Shown one piece after another: positions 34,139 through 45,491 of a stretch of DNA of 64,000 bases. The stretch is taken from NCBI GenBank assembly GCA_030340625.1, contig JAOPHQ010002846.1, forward strand, positions 62,001 to 126,000. The letters are read 5' to 3'. Position numbers and translations under genes: made by a program. Source of the DNA: Merluccius polli (taxonomy: Eukaryota; Chordata; Actinopteri; Gadiformes; Merlucciidae). Each line of letters starts with the position of its first letter. Position 1 is the first letter of the stretch. The notes under the pieces are model-generated. The model worked only from the letters and a program-made list of their open reading frames with translations, did not search any database and had not been told where the DNA came from.

Positions 34139-35199
34139 CCACATATATAATGCAAAATGTAATGCGATGCCGTCGATATGTTTGCAGAGCATAAATAAAT
34201 AAGGTGTGTGTGTGTATGTGTGTGTTATTTTGTGTGTGTGTGTTGGGCAGTAGTTTCTGAATGCCCCACGAGTAGAAATGTTTTTAAAAATAAGATCGAT
34301 TCATTGTTATTTGCCTAAATGAAATGCTACAGTGTTTCTCTGTGTTTCTCTGCCAATAGTATAATATGTAATAATATAATCGAAACACAGTTTAAGTCGA
34401 TGCCCCAACCCTTTTTCTTTACACGTTCCACAAATGCCGACTGTCTTTAACAGTAAAAAAACAACAACAAACAAACAAAGACAGACAAGCATTTCTCTCT
34501 TTTACATTAAAAATAGAAGTGTTTTCACAATGCCCCCTGACCATCGAGACAAGAGGCACGAGGTGAAAAAAATATATATATCGGCGAGAAAGAGAAAGAA
34601 AGGTGCAAGGGCGGAAGAAAACAAGAGAGAGTCGAAGAGTCGAGGCAGGCTGTTGTCTCCTGTGCACCCTGCTGGGATAAAACGCGGCGCGCTTTTCTTT
34701 TTTTCTTCTTTTTCTCCTTTTTTTTTTTTTCCTCCTCACGTCCTTGCAGCCACATCTCGTCATCCAAAGGAATAAACAATGAACGCGCGATTCCGAGCCA
34801 CCTGGGACCGTCGCTATAGATAGTCTCTCATCGCCTGCAGTCGCCTGCAGTCCCCTGCAGTCCCCTATCTGTGGGCCCCGGCGCCCGTCAGCAGCGCACC
34901 GCTTCTTCCAACTACGCTTCTTCTTCTTCTCCCTCCCTGTGCCATCGATCCGGGCTGCTCGCGCCGGTTGAAAATTTAAACGGGACTATTTGAAGTTTGA
35001 GTACAGTGACGCGGAGGGAAAGGGCGAATGACGGTGTGATAAAAGCGTACAGTGTTTTCTACATTCGACTATTTTTCGATTTATATTACATAATATTTCT
35101 GTTTGAAGCCCTGAACACCGAAATGGTTTGTGTGTGTCTGTGTAACGTGGGGCCATCCAAATATCCATTCCAAAAGTCAGAGAGTGTTCAGCATTGCCA

Positions 35200-35232
35200 T
35201 AGCATACTACAGTACGGTACTGTAGTATGCTA
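35200..35232. other. 33-bp near-perfect palindrome
   Basis: Arms TAGCATACTACAGTAC and GTACTGTAGTATGCTA around a single G. Four more outer bases pair with one mismatch. Confidence 0.85.
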
Positions 35233-35715
35233 CGGCTATAGCACATACAGTCATATACAGCTGCACACAACAGAGATGTGGAGTACAAGGTTAGCCTATG
35301 TGAGCGAGAACACCCATGGCATTCCTGCTGTTACAATTCTTGATATGGACTACAGTCAAGTGAAATTAAGTGGAGTGGATTAAAGTGCCTTTCAGGGGTG
35401 TGGACTCCTGGCAGTTGACAGGAGGGGGCGAGATTACATGTGGATGGAGGGAGGGAGGGAAAAAAAAGAAGGAAAAAGAATTAGGCCAAAGCGCTGCGTT
35501 CATCACCACAAGGTGAATTTACAGTGGAAAATACGAAAAAAGGAAAACGCACCTCAACATCATGAACAGGACAGATTATGACAGACCAGAACAGACCTGC
35601 GGCCCTCTCCGAGAAGACCGCACTGACCCCGGATCATGAAACAGCCATCCTAAAGGAGGTAAAATCAACCATCTAAGAGATCGGATCCGGCCCCCGAGAG
35701 ACGATGTGGTTTTAC

Positions 35716-35789
35716 CTTGAACCCGGTGGTGTAATTCATGAAGCCGTGCTGCGGCGTGCCCGGGTTCTCGCAGCTGGTCCTGGACGGCT
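35716..35789 (-). CDS. csmd3: csmd3 exon, first half of a split sushi domain
   Basis: A 74-bp exon (phase 1 in, phase 0 out) encoding PSRTSCENPGTPQHG and ending FMNYTTGFK. It carries only the first cysteine of its sushi module; the remaining three are in the next exon. Acceptor TTTCCAG before AGCCGTCC, donor TCAAG|GTAAAA. A two-exon sushi at this position is consistent with the family's exon plan, and the joined protein reads smoothly (TTGFK then VGSRVEFQC). Confidence 0.9.
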
Positions 35790-36100
35790 CTGGAAATAAC
35801 AGCAGATTTATCATTGCGCTGCACAACGGGAAGTGGACGTATAAACCAAGACGATAAGGCGTCTGGGGGGGAAAGAAAGAGAGATGGGTCCCAGGCGAGG
35901 GGTTCTGCCGGCCTCACTGGCCCGTCCTCGCTAAATAATTAATGCTGTCAATTACCTCTGCCAAGACACACAACCTTAATGGCCTTTTAGCCTCCCTGTA
36001 ATTTCAGTTAGGGCCGGCAAATAAAAACCTAATCCAGTGCCTTGCTACATGTAGCCATCGCTATTGTCACTTTGCTCAATGCCAGTGCTGCCATGGTTTC

Positions 36101-36342
36101 GTTGTAGTTCCAGTGTTACCTATTTCGCTTGAGTTGTAGTTCTAGTGCTACCTATAACGTTTAGTTGTAGTTCTAGTGTTACCTATATGGTTGAGTTGTG
36201 GTTCTAGTGTTACCTATAAGGTTTAGATGTAGTTCTACTGTTACCTATATGGTTTAGAAGCAGTCCTAGTGTTACCTATAAGGTTGGGTTGTAGTTCTAG
36301 TCTTACCTATAAGGTTGAGTTGTAGTTCTAGCCTTACCTATA
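36101..36342 (-). repeat. 31-bp minisatellite carrying 5' splice-site copies
   Basis: About eight units of 31 bp, plus-strand core GTTGTAGTTCTAGTGTTACC followed by TATAAGGTTGA. On the transcribed strand each unit holds ATAGGTA, beginning with the genuine donor of the sushi exon ending at 36338. The two exon-proximal units read GTAAGG and GTAAGA, the others GTAACA or GTAGCA. Units differ by a few substitutions but keep the 31-nt period, so the array arose by tandem duplication that included the donor site. Confidence 0.9.
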
Positions 36343-36511
36343 CATCGAGGCGGGGCTCCGCTCCAGGTGCCGTCCTCTTGGCAGAGGCGGGTGGTGGAGC
36401 CCACCAGGAGGAGCGGGGGGCTGCAGGTGTACACCACCTCTGACTTGAAGATGAAGCTACGTCCTTCTCTCCGACCCCTGGCCGGAGTGCCCGGGTCACC
36501 GCAGAATTTGG
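36338..36511 (-). CDS. csmd3: csmd3 exon, sushi domain with repeated donor site
   Basis: A 174-bp phase 1-1 exon encoding KFCGDPGTPARG, EVVYTC, the SPPLLLVGSTTR loop, RLC, the Trp in DGTWSGAPP and RCI. Acceptor TTTGCAG before CCAAATTC. The donor is ATAG|GTAAGG and is unusual: it is the first unit of a 31-bp tandem array running into the intron, so donor-like ATAGGTA recurs every 31 nt for about 240 nt. The first unit downstream (ATAG|GTAAGA, boundary at 36307) looks as good as the real one. Use of that decoy would add 31 nt and shift the frame. Confidence 0.92.
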   Translation of the reverse strand, partial: PNSAVTRALRPGVGEKDVASSSSQRWCTPAAPRSSWWAPPPASAKRTAPGAEPRLDV

Positions 36512-38271
36512 CTGCAAAGGGAAGAGACGTCACTGCTTTAATACATTTATTTCAAAGGGCTTTGTCTTTGATTTTTTTCGCGATCCAAAAATGATTTACG
36601 ACCATTAGAAATCGGAATAGACTGGTGAATGGTTGGAGCAAGGAGAAACTAAATGCGTTGGGCCCAGGCAGTGTCTAGTGTTTTGTATTTATTTAATCAT
36701 AGTCCTGTATTCTTTAGGTAAATTGGATGAAATAGAGGATATGTTATGGGGTTAGCAACCAAGATGGCAGACACTGTGTTGACCATGCATTGCTGTCATC
36801 CTAGGTGAGGGGGAGACGATTAACGGCAACCTGGGCAGATAAAACACGTCTTAAGGTTTCCTCCCAAGACGCAATTCCTAGATCAGGTTTGTATTTTATG
36901 GCATGTAGGCAGCAGGACATACATTAAACACCTCATTTCAGACTGAATTAATCCATCCAGCCCAGCCCTTATTTATTTCCCCACCGTTAACCTCGGTGGC
37001 TACTGGCTGTGCCTGGCGCTGGGAGGAGCCTGCTTGGTGGCGGTGGGGGTGACGGAGGTCACGGCACTCTAATTCAGATCAAAATAATTACTCGGTGAAA
37101 AATTAATTCTCCCACCAGGGCCTTTGGGTTAACGCAAACCGGCGCCATCTGCCACCACAGTTTCCGTCAAAGGCTCTCTCCTGCGACGCTGCCAGCTCTA
37201 ATGGGACTCCAACCAGAGCCACAGAGCGGACCATGCTGCGGTCCATTCGCTGCTCTCCACCCCCTTTTTATAGTGTGTTCCTCATCACTGGAGTCCGGGA
37301 CGCTGCGGCGGGAGTGGGCCTCCGGGACCTTCCTCAAATAGTCCTCTTCCCGTTCCGGCCTCCATCTGTGCATTTATCCAGTTACCTGTTCATTAGTCCC
37401 TTATTGGTCCCATGCAGCCATATTAATCATTCACTAGTCGGCAAGGCTTTGCTTTTTCTTAGCTGTAGGGGGAGTTTTTTTTTGTTTTTTTTTGCATAGC
37501 CTATCCATAGAAAAGGGGGAGGACAAGAAGGAGAGATAAAAAGAGGGAAAGAAGCAGCTAGACAGGAGTCATACTGTGAGCGGTGGCAGCGTACTCGGCA
37601 GGGTTCTGGGTAATGATAAGACGGCCCCTGGAGACCCCACATCTGTTGGCGTGCGGAGGTCTGGAGTCAGAGATAAGTTGTCCTGCCGCCTCTCTGTCCT
37701 CCAAGACACGAGAGAGAGATAGAGAGAGAGATACAGAGAGAGAGAGAGAGAGAGGGGAGGGGAGACTCTCCCGCGGACTATCCTGACATAATGGACGCCT
37801 GCTAAACTGGTAGCGATTAGAAATCCGCAGAGAATGGGACAAGCCCCTGAATAAAGCGTTTATCGCTGCCAGTGCCGTTATCTTTGTACCAAATCTATCT
37901 ATTCACAGACCCATCTTCCATCGGGGAGGACACTTTTCCTGTACTGTAGTTTCCTCCCTGGCGAAGCGTGTATTGTGAATTCACCCAATGACATCGCTCC
38001 GGGTGAACACGCATCTGTTTGATGAGCCGACAAATAAAGATGCAAATGCGCCGGCTGGAGTCGAACGTGATTCTTGTCTAACACTTCTAAACGTGGTGGA
38101 CGTGAGTCTTGGTATTCAGACGACACACTCCGGTGACAATGGCGAGCCAAGTTGGTGATGTGCACATCAGTCACAAAGCTTCAAGGCTGAGGCAAGTGCG
38201 CAGTTTTATGGAAATATGAAAGAGATAGAACCAAGACCAAAGCAAGCTCAGAATATTTGATGTGCCTGTTA

Positions 38272-38490
38272 GGGGGGGGGGGGGGGGGGGGGGGGGAGAG
38301 AGAGAGAGAGAGACACACACACATATAAATACACACACACACAATAAGACTGAGATAGACAGACATATGACGAGAGAGGCAGACAGAGACAGACAGACAG
38401 ACAGAGAGAGAGATCGGGGGGGGGGGGGGGGGGGGAGATGGACAGACGGACAGACAAATAGACCGAGAGAGAGAGGGGGGCAGACAGACA

Positions 38491-38550
<60 letters not shown>
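38272..38550 (+). repeat. Compound G/GA/CA tract
   Basis: G25 (38272-38296), GA, CA, then G20 (38416-38435) and a long GA run (38492-38550). Confidence 0.9.
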
Positions 38551-38552
<2 letters not shown>

Positions 38553-39837
38553 AAAAACGCACGGACGGACAGATCGCCCCTGCAGTCTTGCGGGGCCATT
38601 GGCTCCTTCCTTGATAAATTATATATGCGTTAAAGCAGTCTGTAGGCAGAGGACAAATTCAAAGTCGGGGACCAGAGTCTCTTCCCAGGAGAGCCAGGCT
38701 GCAGATACCATGTTCTGCTTCTCTCCCTCTCCCCTCAATTTCCCCCGTTTCTACACCATACACATGACCACACAGTACAGTATATGCATGCTCCCCACTC
38801 AACTGTGTCCATACTGTCGTCAGGCCTGCAAACCACGACATTGTAAGGAAGGTTATAAAAAGGACCGTTGGTCCCCGCAGATGGCAAGGACAAGACAACA
38901 TGATCGCACCGTTCCCACATGGAGAAACAGACCACCGGGTTCTTTTAAGAGATCCATGTGCTTTGCACAGTTAACTGTGCTATGCATACATCTAACGCAG
39001 CCAGTATCTCATGAATATGGGGGTGGAAAAACCTACATGGAGAAAAAAACAGTATTTTCCTGCATGCAGTAGACCTTGTGGCCGACTCGTATTTTTCCGA
39101 TGAATTTACAGAAAGACACCGTATACCAATGGCACGGCCCATTGAGTGATTCTACGTTTCATAATTGCCTTGGATGCGCATATCCAGCAAGACATGAGAC
39201 CGTCGGTGACCTGCTAACATTTCTCCTCTCCATGACGAATGTATATATTTGGCAAATACTGCTGAGTGCGTAGCAGGGAGCGCCGTGTGCCCTGCTAGCT
39301 ATGGATTTAGCTCCTAATAACGCATCCGAGCGGCACACTGGCTTAGCCCCGCTGCCTGTTGCAAATTACGCTTTTCTGACAATCGAATGCATAGATAATA
39401 ATTTTTCCTCCGCCCACCCCTCCCCCCCCCCCCCATCTCTCTCCATGCTAAATATGATCAGCACTTTCTACCCCATTGTTTGAATTTTCCGGCCCGCCTC
39501 CATTTGCCATAGCAACCCAGGGTGATTCATCGGCGGGTGTGGGGTTCGCCGCACATAATGCGCTGCAGCAGGAAGCCGCGCCATTATGGCCACTGCCGGG
39601 GAGAACCACCGAGAGTGATCATTGATCAGCTCGAATGGTATTTACGTGGCCGCTTAATCTGTGTCAATGTTGCCCTTTTATTTCACACCAGAGTTTGCCT
39701 CGCCTATGTTAGTTACAAAGCAATGGAGCCATAAACTATAATTAAGGCATGCAGACCATCGCTCTCTCTCTACTCCTCAGAGGAGCCTTGCAAACAAGAG
39801 GGTTGCTGGAAGTTGAGCTCAGGCCTGCTTATCTGGA

Positions 39838-40105
39838 GATGGTAGTGGGTAGTGGTGGTGGTGGTAGAGGGAAGTGGTAGTGGTGGTGGGAGGTGGGTGG
39901 TGGTAAGTGGGTGGTGGTGGTGGGTAGTAGTAGTGGTGGTAGAGGGAGGTAATGGTGGTGGTGGGTAGTGGTGGTGGTGGTGGGAGGTGGTGGTGGTGGG
40001 AGGTGGTGGTGGGTGGTGGTGGTGGTGGTGGTAGTGGTGTGGGATGGTGGTGGTGGTGGTGGTAGTGGTGTGGGATGGTGGTGGTGGAGGTGGGTGGCGG
40101 TGGGG
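39838..40105 (+). repeat. Imperfect (GGT)n array
   Basis: About 265 bp of GGT/AGT/GGA triplets on plus, with many closely spaced GG pairs and higher-order repeats such as GTAGTGGTGTGGGATGGTGG (twice). Confidence 0.9.
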
Positions 40106-40239
40106 TTAAATTAAAGGAGATGCTGCTATCTGCCCAATGGCTGATGCTAAGCACACACACATGCAATATGTAATATTATGCAATGTGTGGAATTCTCTTC
40201 ATCTTTGCCCAAGCATGCCAGCAATAATAAATATAAGTA

Positions 40240-40770
40240 AAGGTACTGGGGCAGCCTAGCCCCAGTACAGACTAATCTGCAAGCTCATGTTTTATTTGCT
40301 CTGGCAGATACGTCAGGCCTATCTCTCGTTCAGACAGATTTCCAGCCAACCTGGCCCAGGTTTGGCCAATTACAACCGTTTATCTAATATGGGGCAGGTT
40401 TGATATGATGACCGTACAGAGGAGCGCCGTTGAGTCATTTTCGTAAACAACCAAGATGGCTGCCGCTGATGCGGAACGGCCATTTGTATTACACAAACTG
40501 GACGGTATATTTCCTCTAAAAGAAGAACTGCACTGAAAGCTTTTGTTGATAAGAAAGATCTGTTTGCAGCACTTCCGACAGGATTTGCTAAAAGTTTAAT
40601 TTATGCCTCACGTTTCGTTGCTCTGATTGGTTGTAGGTCTATCCAATTGCACCCAGAGGCATTTTGGTCTGCGCCCGTTGATAACAACCTTGGAAATGGA
40701 AAATGAACTGAGAGGTTCCAGACTTGCATGCATTTGCAAATTGGTCTGGCGATGCCAGGCTAGGGGCAGC
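40240..40770 (+). mobile_element. Transposon fragment with helicase-like motif
   Basis: Plus-strand reading near 40520-40600 gives KEELH, one stop, KAFVDKKDLFAALPTGFAKS and LIYA. It resembles RecQ/DEAD-type helicase ORFs found in some fish DNA transposons, with a Walker A-like LPTGxxKS. Short GGCAGCC/TAGCC blocks near 40251-40265 and 40750-40772 may be its ends. Stops show it is dead. Confidence 0.45.
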
Positions 40771-41638
40771 CAGCATTGCCAAAGAGAACTGTTTCTGGTT
40801 GTGAATATAAAATAATAATAGTAATAATGAAGGAGATAATCAAGCAGATTATCAAATCAATCAGTGTAGTGTTCATGATAATTCTCATAGAGCTTGACTG
40901 GGTTTCGACACAACTAGATAGAGGGCCCAAAAGCAGCACCAGATACAGCCTGCAGCAAGGACAAACAACACTAATAATATACTGATCTATTCAGGACAAG
41001 GTGGAGAGGAGTATCACAGGCTATTTCATGTATCTGTGAAGCGTGCCGTACATACGGTGTAGTTGGTTATCCAACTCACTCAATATGCATTCCTATACAT
41101 TGCTATAAAACACCCGTCCAAATGGGAAAGATTTGCAGTCCCTTCCATTTCTCCCTCGTCAAATGAATGTCAAGTGAAAACCAAAGGCCAGGACGAGACC
41201 GAGATGGCTTCTTGACGGAGCATGCATCCTATGAATTATGAGTGAGTGATTTGTGGAGAATTCATCAGTGAGGCATGAGGCCCTTGTGCTATTAATTAAA
41301 TGACCTCCCTCCTCTTCTCCGTCAGCAGCAGTGTAATAGGGACTCAGGGTGTGAGGGTCACTCACACTCACTATGAATATTAGTATGCATTCAAAAATTC
41401 TACAACTACTACGACTACTACTACTGATACTAATGATAATAATTTTAAAAAAAATTACAAGGTCCAACTCTTTTCTGGTTGAGGCCAGTTGTTTTAATTT
41501 CAGCATTGTCAAGCTCGAGCCAAATGGGCAACTAAACCCAATGACCTTGACTGCATTAACTGCTACCTTCGGGAACAAGTGTTTTTAGGGGCCATAACCA
41601 ATACACTCCTCCACTCATCACCATCAATATCATCTTAT

Positions 41639-41789
41639 CGTCTCATCATCATCATCATTGTATAATATTCATCATCCTCATCATCATCATATAATCATCA
41701 TTGTTTGATCTTCATCACCATCATCATCATATAATCTTCTTTATTGTTTAATCTTCATCCTCATCATATCATCATGCTCATTATCATTG

Positions 41790-41821
<32 letters not shown>
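41639..41821 (+). repeat. TCA/ATC array plus (GA)n
   Basis: Imperfect TCATCA repeats to about 41770, then a GA run at 41793-41821. Confidence 0.85.
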
Positions 41822-41827
<6 letters not shown>

Positions 41828-41892
41828 CACACGTGTTTGTGTGTGTGAGCGTGTGAGTGTGTGTCCGGGGTGTGTGTGTGGAGGAGACTCAC

Positions 41893-42066
41893 GTAGGCAG
41901 CGCGGCATCTCTCCGCTCCATGCACCCTTCCCGGTGCAGGTGAGCACGGCGGGGAAGGAGAGCTCGTATCCGGGCAGGCAGCGGTAGCTCACGCTGGAGC
42001 CCCACTCCAGCACGGCGCCCTCCAGCAGGCCGTTGGGCACAGAGGGCGGAGTCGGACACGTCACCA
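41893..42066 (-). CDS. csmd3: csmd3 exon, sushi domain
   Basis: A 174-bp phase 1-1 exon encoding VVTCPTPPSVPNG, SVSYRC, AVLTC, the Trp in GAWSGEMP and RC. This is a sushi module of the CPTPP type rather than the CGDPG type of its neighbours, as expected for a distinct module in the C-terminal sushi run. Acceptor CCCCAG before TGGTGACG, donor CTAC|GTGAGT. CA-rich and then GA-rich simple repeats start within 20 nt of the donor. Confidence 0.92.
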
Positions 42067-42451
42067 CTGGGGAGAGAGGAGAGGGGTGGCCGGGGTCAAT
42101 GCAAGTGTGGAGAGTGGAGAGACACTGGTTTGTTTTATTCAATTCATTTCAATGCAAATAACTTTATTTTGCCAGAAACTTGGTTCAAGGTCACAGTCCA
42201 TTTAAGCCATGTGCGACACACACACGTACACAAACATACATACATAAGTACAAGACAAGTGTGTTAAAGGCAGTATAAAGTGCCCAAGTCTGGTCTAAAA
42301 TGTAGGTCCACTGAGTGGTTAAAAACTGTTTAAATGACAAACTAAAATAACTATGATGATGATGAGTTGACTAGTCTGATGGAGGTGGGAACACAACTTG
42401 ATATGGCATGCATTAACATGCACCCATAAAAACACATGCACGCACGCATGT

Positions 42452-42485
<34 letters not shown>

Positions 42486-43446
42486 CATTCCAAAATAAAA
42501 TAAGTACTCAATATGCCCAACCATGGACACTAATATCTTACTGGATCTTATCCACTGTATGGTAATGTGACACAGAAGGCAATTAACAAGAATGGTTTGT
42601 TTGGAGATACTGACTATTATTCAAGAAGATGTAGCAATCACATTGAGATTTGCGTTGTTGTGGACTTTGTTGCTGCATTTTGATTGTAGGAGCAAACTTG
42701 GAGTACGAAAGTGTCCTACTTTAGTAGACTCCTTTATGAATTAACACGGCCCCATTTGTAAACAGTCCTCATATCTTCCTAATTTTTATTTTTTTTTTAC
42801 TAAAATTCACTACTGTATTCCATTTCTCTTTTGTTGTTTTATGTTTTATTTAAATATATATATATATATATATATTGAATTTTTCCATTAGTTAATATTT
42901 TAATTTGTGAGGAATAAAAGGTAACAGCTGAATTGTTTTTCTTGAAACATGTTTTGGTTTGCATTACATTTACATGACAAATGTTACTGGCGCACTGCAA
43001 AACCCCACCGCATCTAAATACGCTCACATGCTCTGCGTGAAACTAGGTCTCTGGTGTAAGGAAAATGTTCTTGGTTTTGAAGACAATATTGAGGTTTTCT
43101 CCAGCTCGCTGCCGTTGTTGTTATTTAGAAAAGTCCCTGAGTATACGGCATAATTTCAGCCGAAAAAACACAAAAAACGAACCCATCTTGGATCTGTGTG
43201 TAAACATTAAACTTTCTGCTCAACAAACACAATAAATGCATGCATAATACCACTCAGAGTGTGTTCTGACACACTTGCAGATGATCCCATGGGAAGGCAG
43301 ATGGAAAGTGATTTTCGGCAATCTGAATAAGTTACACCAGTTGTTATGTGCATGAGTGTCCTTCCTCTCTACACGTCTCTCTCACACACGCACGCACGCA
43401 CACACACAGGTGGATGCAAGTCAATTGTCCCTGCAAGCACATGATG

Positions 43447-43481
<35 letters not shown>

Positions 43482-43929
43482 TGGACCACTTCCAACAGGA
43501 GATGTGCAAACTGAAGACAGGGTGTAGAGCCGTCTGTCCGACTAGATCAGAAGTTAAGTCCCTGGTGAGTTCTGTCATGTTAACACTGGCAATCTCTGGC
43601 GCCAGCTTTTAGTGGAACAGAATCACCATCACTTTCACTTTCCGGGTACACGACTTCCCAGACTACAGCGCAGTCCGGCAGACGTACACACAGCTGCGGT
43701 GGCTACCTGTTTGATGCTTTAGGCAAGCGGCGCGTGATGACTGAAATCGAATTGAGGTCATCTTGAGCAAACGCAAGGTCCCAAGGCATCATGTGGAAAA
43801 GCCAATTTTTCTTTTTGACCACACTTGCAAACGGCAAACCTGTGTTTCACAAATGCCATGTTGAAACTTACTTTTAATTACACACCACTCACTGAAGTTT
43901 CGGAATCAATCTGAGTTTCATCAATGAAA

Positions 43930-43984
43930 AGAGAGAGAGAGAAAGAGAGAGAGAGCCCGTGCAAGAGAAAGAGTGAGTGAGCGC

Positions 43985-44035
<51 letters not shown>
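43930..44035 (+). repeat. (GA)n microsatellite
   Basis: GA runs with a short interruption (GCCCGTGCAAG). Confidence 0.9.
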
Positions 44036-44039
<4 letters not shown>

Positions 44040-44259
44040 TGTGCACGGGGAAAGCTATACTGATCCAGATGAATAAGCACATGAGCGCGATGACGGGGAA
44101 AGGAGAGACTCTGGGTGGCGAATGGAGGCGGATGCCACCCAGACGGTCCCTGAGCAGCATTAGTGCCTCCCAGCTGAGCACACCAAACCTGGGATTCACA
44201 CACAATCCTGCTCGGCCCGGGTCTAAGCTCTCAAAAGTCTTGGTGTGCTGACACTGACG

Positions 44260-44291
<32 letters not shown>

Positions 44292-44366
44292 CATGCACGG
44301 TGGCGCGTGCAATGATATGCGTAACCTTTTCGTCTCTATTCTTAGGCGCATTACGCTCCACCTCTC

Positions 44367-44410
<44 letters not shown>

Positions 44411-45188
44411 CCAGCTCATATCCTAGTGACACATCATGCGGTCCTGTAACACAATGCATTGTAACACGAGCACATCTCTCACCCTGCCTGAACGATGCGC
44501 ACCTTTGACTACAGACGCAATTACGTGAGGAAAGGAGCAGAACGAGAGAAGGGGACAAGTGGGATTTATTGAAGAAGATGCAGGGGGAAAATACATGATT
44601 CTAATTCTAAGTTTCTTAAGTAAACCTTTGTGTCGTCGCGCTAGTGCCAGTGAGTGACAGGGGATATATTTGAAAGAAAAAAAAGCAGATTACCGGCTCC
44701 CTGTTTCATTATCCCGAAAGGTGGGGATGAAGATAAAAGATCTACCTAATGCTGTAGTTTTGTACCTATTAGGTATTATGTCTCTTTTCTTCTCCGTGAA
44801 ATACGAAAAAATATGGCAGGGAGGAATAGACAGAGTTTAATAATAATGGGAGCATGTAGAGTTTAATGAAGAATCTCATTTGGCAGATGAAGGGAATGCC
44901 AGTGGTGTCAGCATCAGCAACAACTACAACAACAACAACATCAACCACAACTCATGGGAGTTGTTGTCATCGTTGGGACACTGGTGGAAAATATGTGTTT
45001 TTGAATGAAGCATTAAAAAGGCCGACACGTGCGCGCGTACTCGATGAAGAAAGTTCTGAACATGGCTTCAAACACGAGCCGCCGCTGCCGCCGCCGCACA
45101 AAGTTCACATCGGGCGGCCAAGTTAATAATCAAACCTCACTCTTGTTCCCGTGTTTTATTCATCTGCCTGTAAGAAAAATAAGTGCGT

Positions 45189-45370
45189 GGGGGGGGGGGG
45201 GGGACAGAGTGTGTGGGTGTGTGTGTGTGTGTGTGTGTGTGTGGGGGGGGGTTGGATAATGCACTAGGGCTTCCTAGCAGTCCAGGGTGTCCCTGTAGTG
45301 AGCCAGTCAAAGTATGTGACAAGAGTGCTCTGAGCCTGTGGTATGTGTGTGTGTGTGTGTGTGTGTGAAC
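45189..45370 (+). repeat. G and GT tracts
   Basis: G15, then GTGTGTGG and a pure GT run, G9, and a second GT run at 45341-45366. Confidence 0.85.
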
Positions 45371-45449
45371 ATACGTTTGGGTAGCGGGATGCCTGTCATG
45401 TTTTCCGACACACACACATGCATGAGAGAAGGGCGATGCACATGCACGC

Positions 45450-45491
<42 letters not shown>

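Larger units (their letters stand above)
34070..35715 (-). other. csmd3 intron inside the split sushi
   Basis: Contains the UG-type repeat by the acceptor (34079-34137), short GT runs at 34204-34242, and a near-perfect palindrome at 35200-35232. Confidence 0.65.
36512..41892 (-). other. csmd3 intron with helicase-like fragment
   Basis: Holds GA and G runs (37708-37755, 38272-38296, 38416-38435, 38492-38550), a GGT array, a transposon-like piece with a helicase-like motif (40440-40770) and a TCA array (41639-41770). Confidence 0.55.

Noticed and set aside
34419..34779. Lys/Arg-rich and Ser/Phe-rich open frames near 34.5 kb
   Set aside because: They overlap on opposite strands, are low-complexity and lack exon borders.
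36101..36342. Possible CRISPR-like array of 31-bp units
   Set aside because: Units are head-to-tail without spacers and lie in a vertebrate intron; it is a minisatellite.
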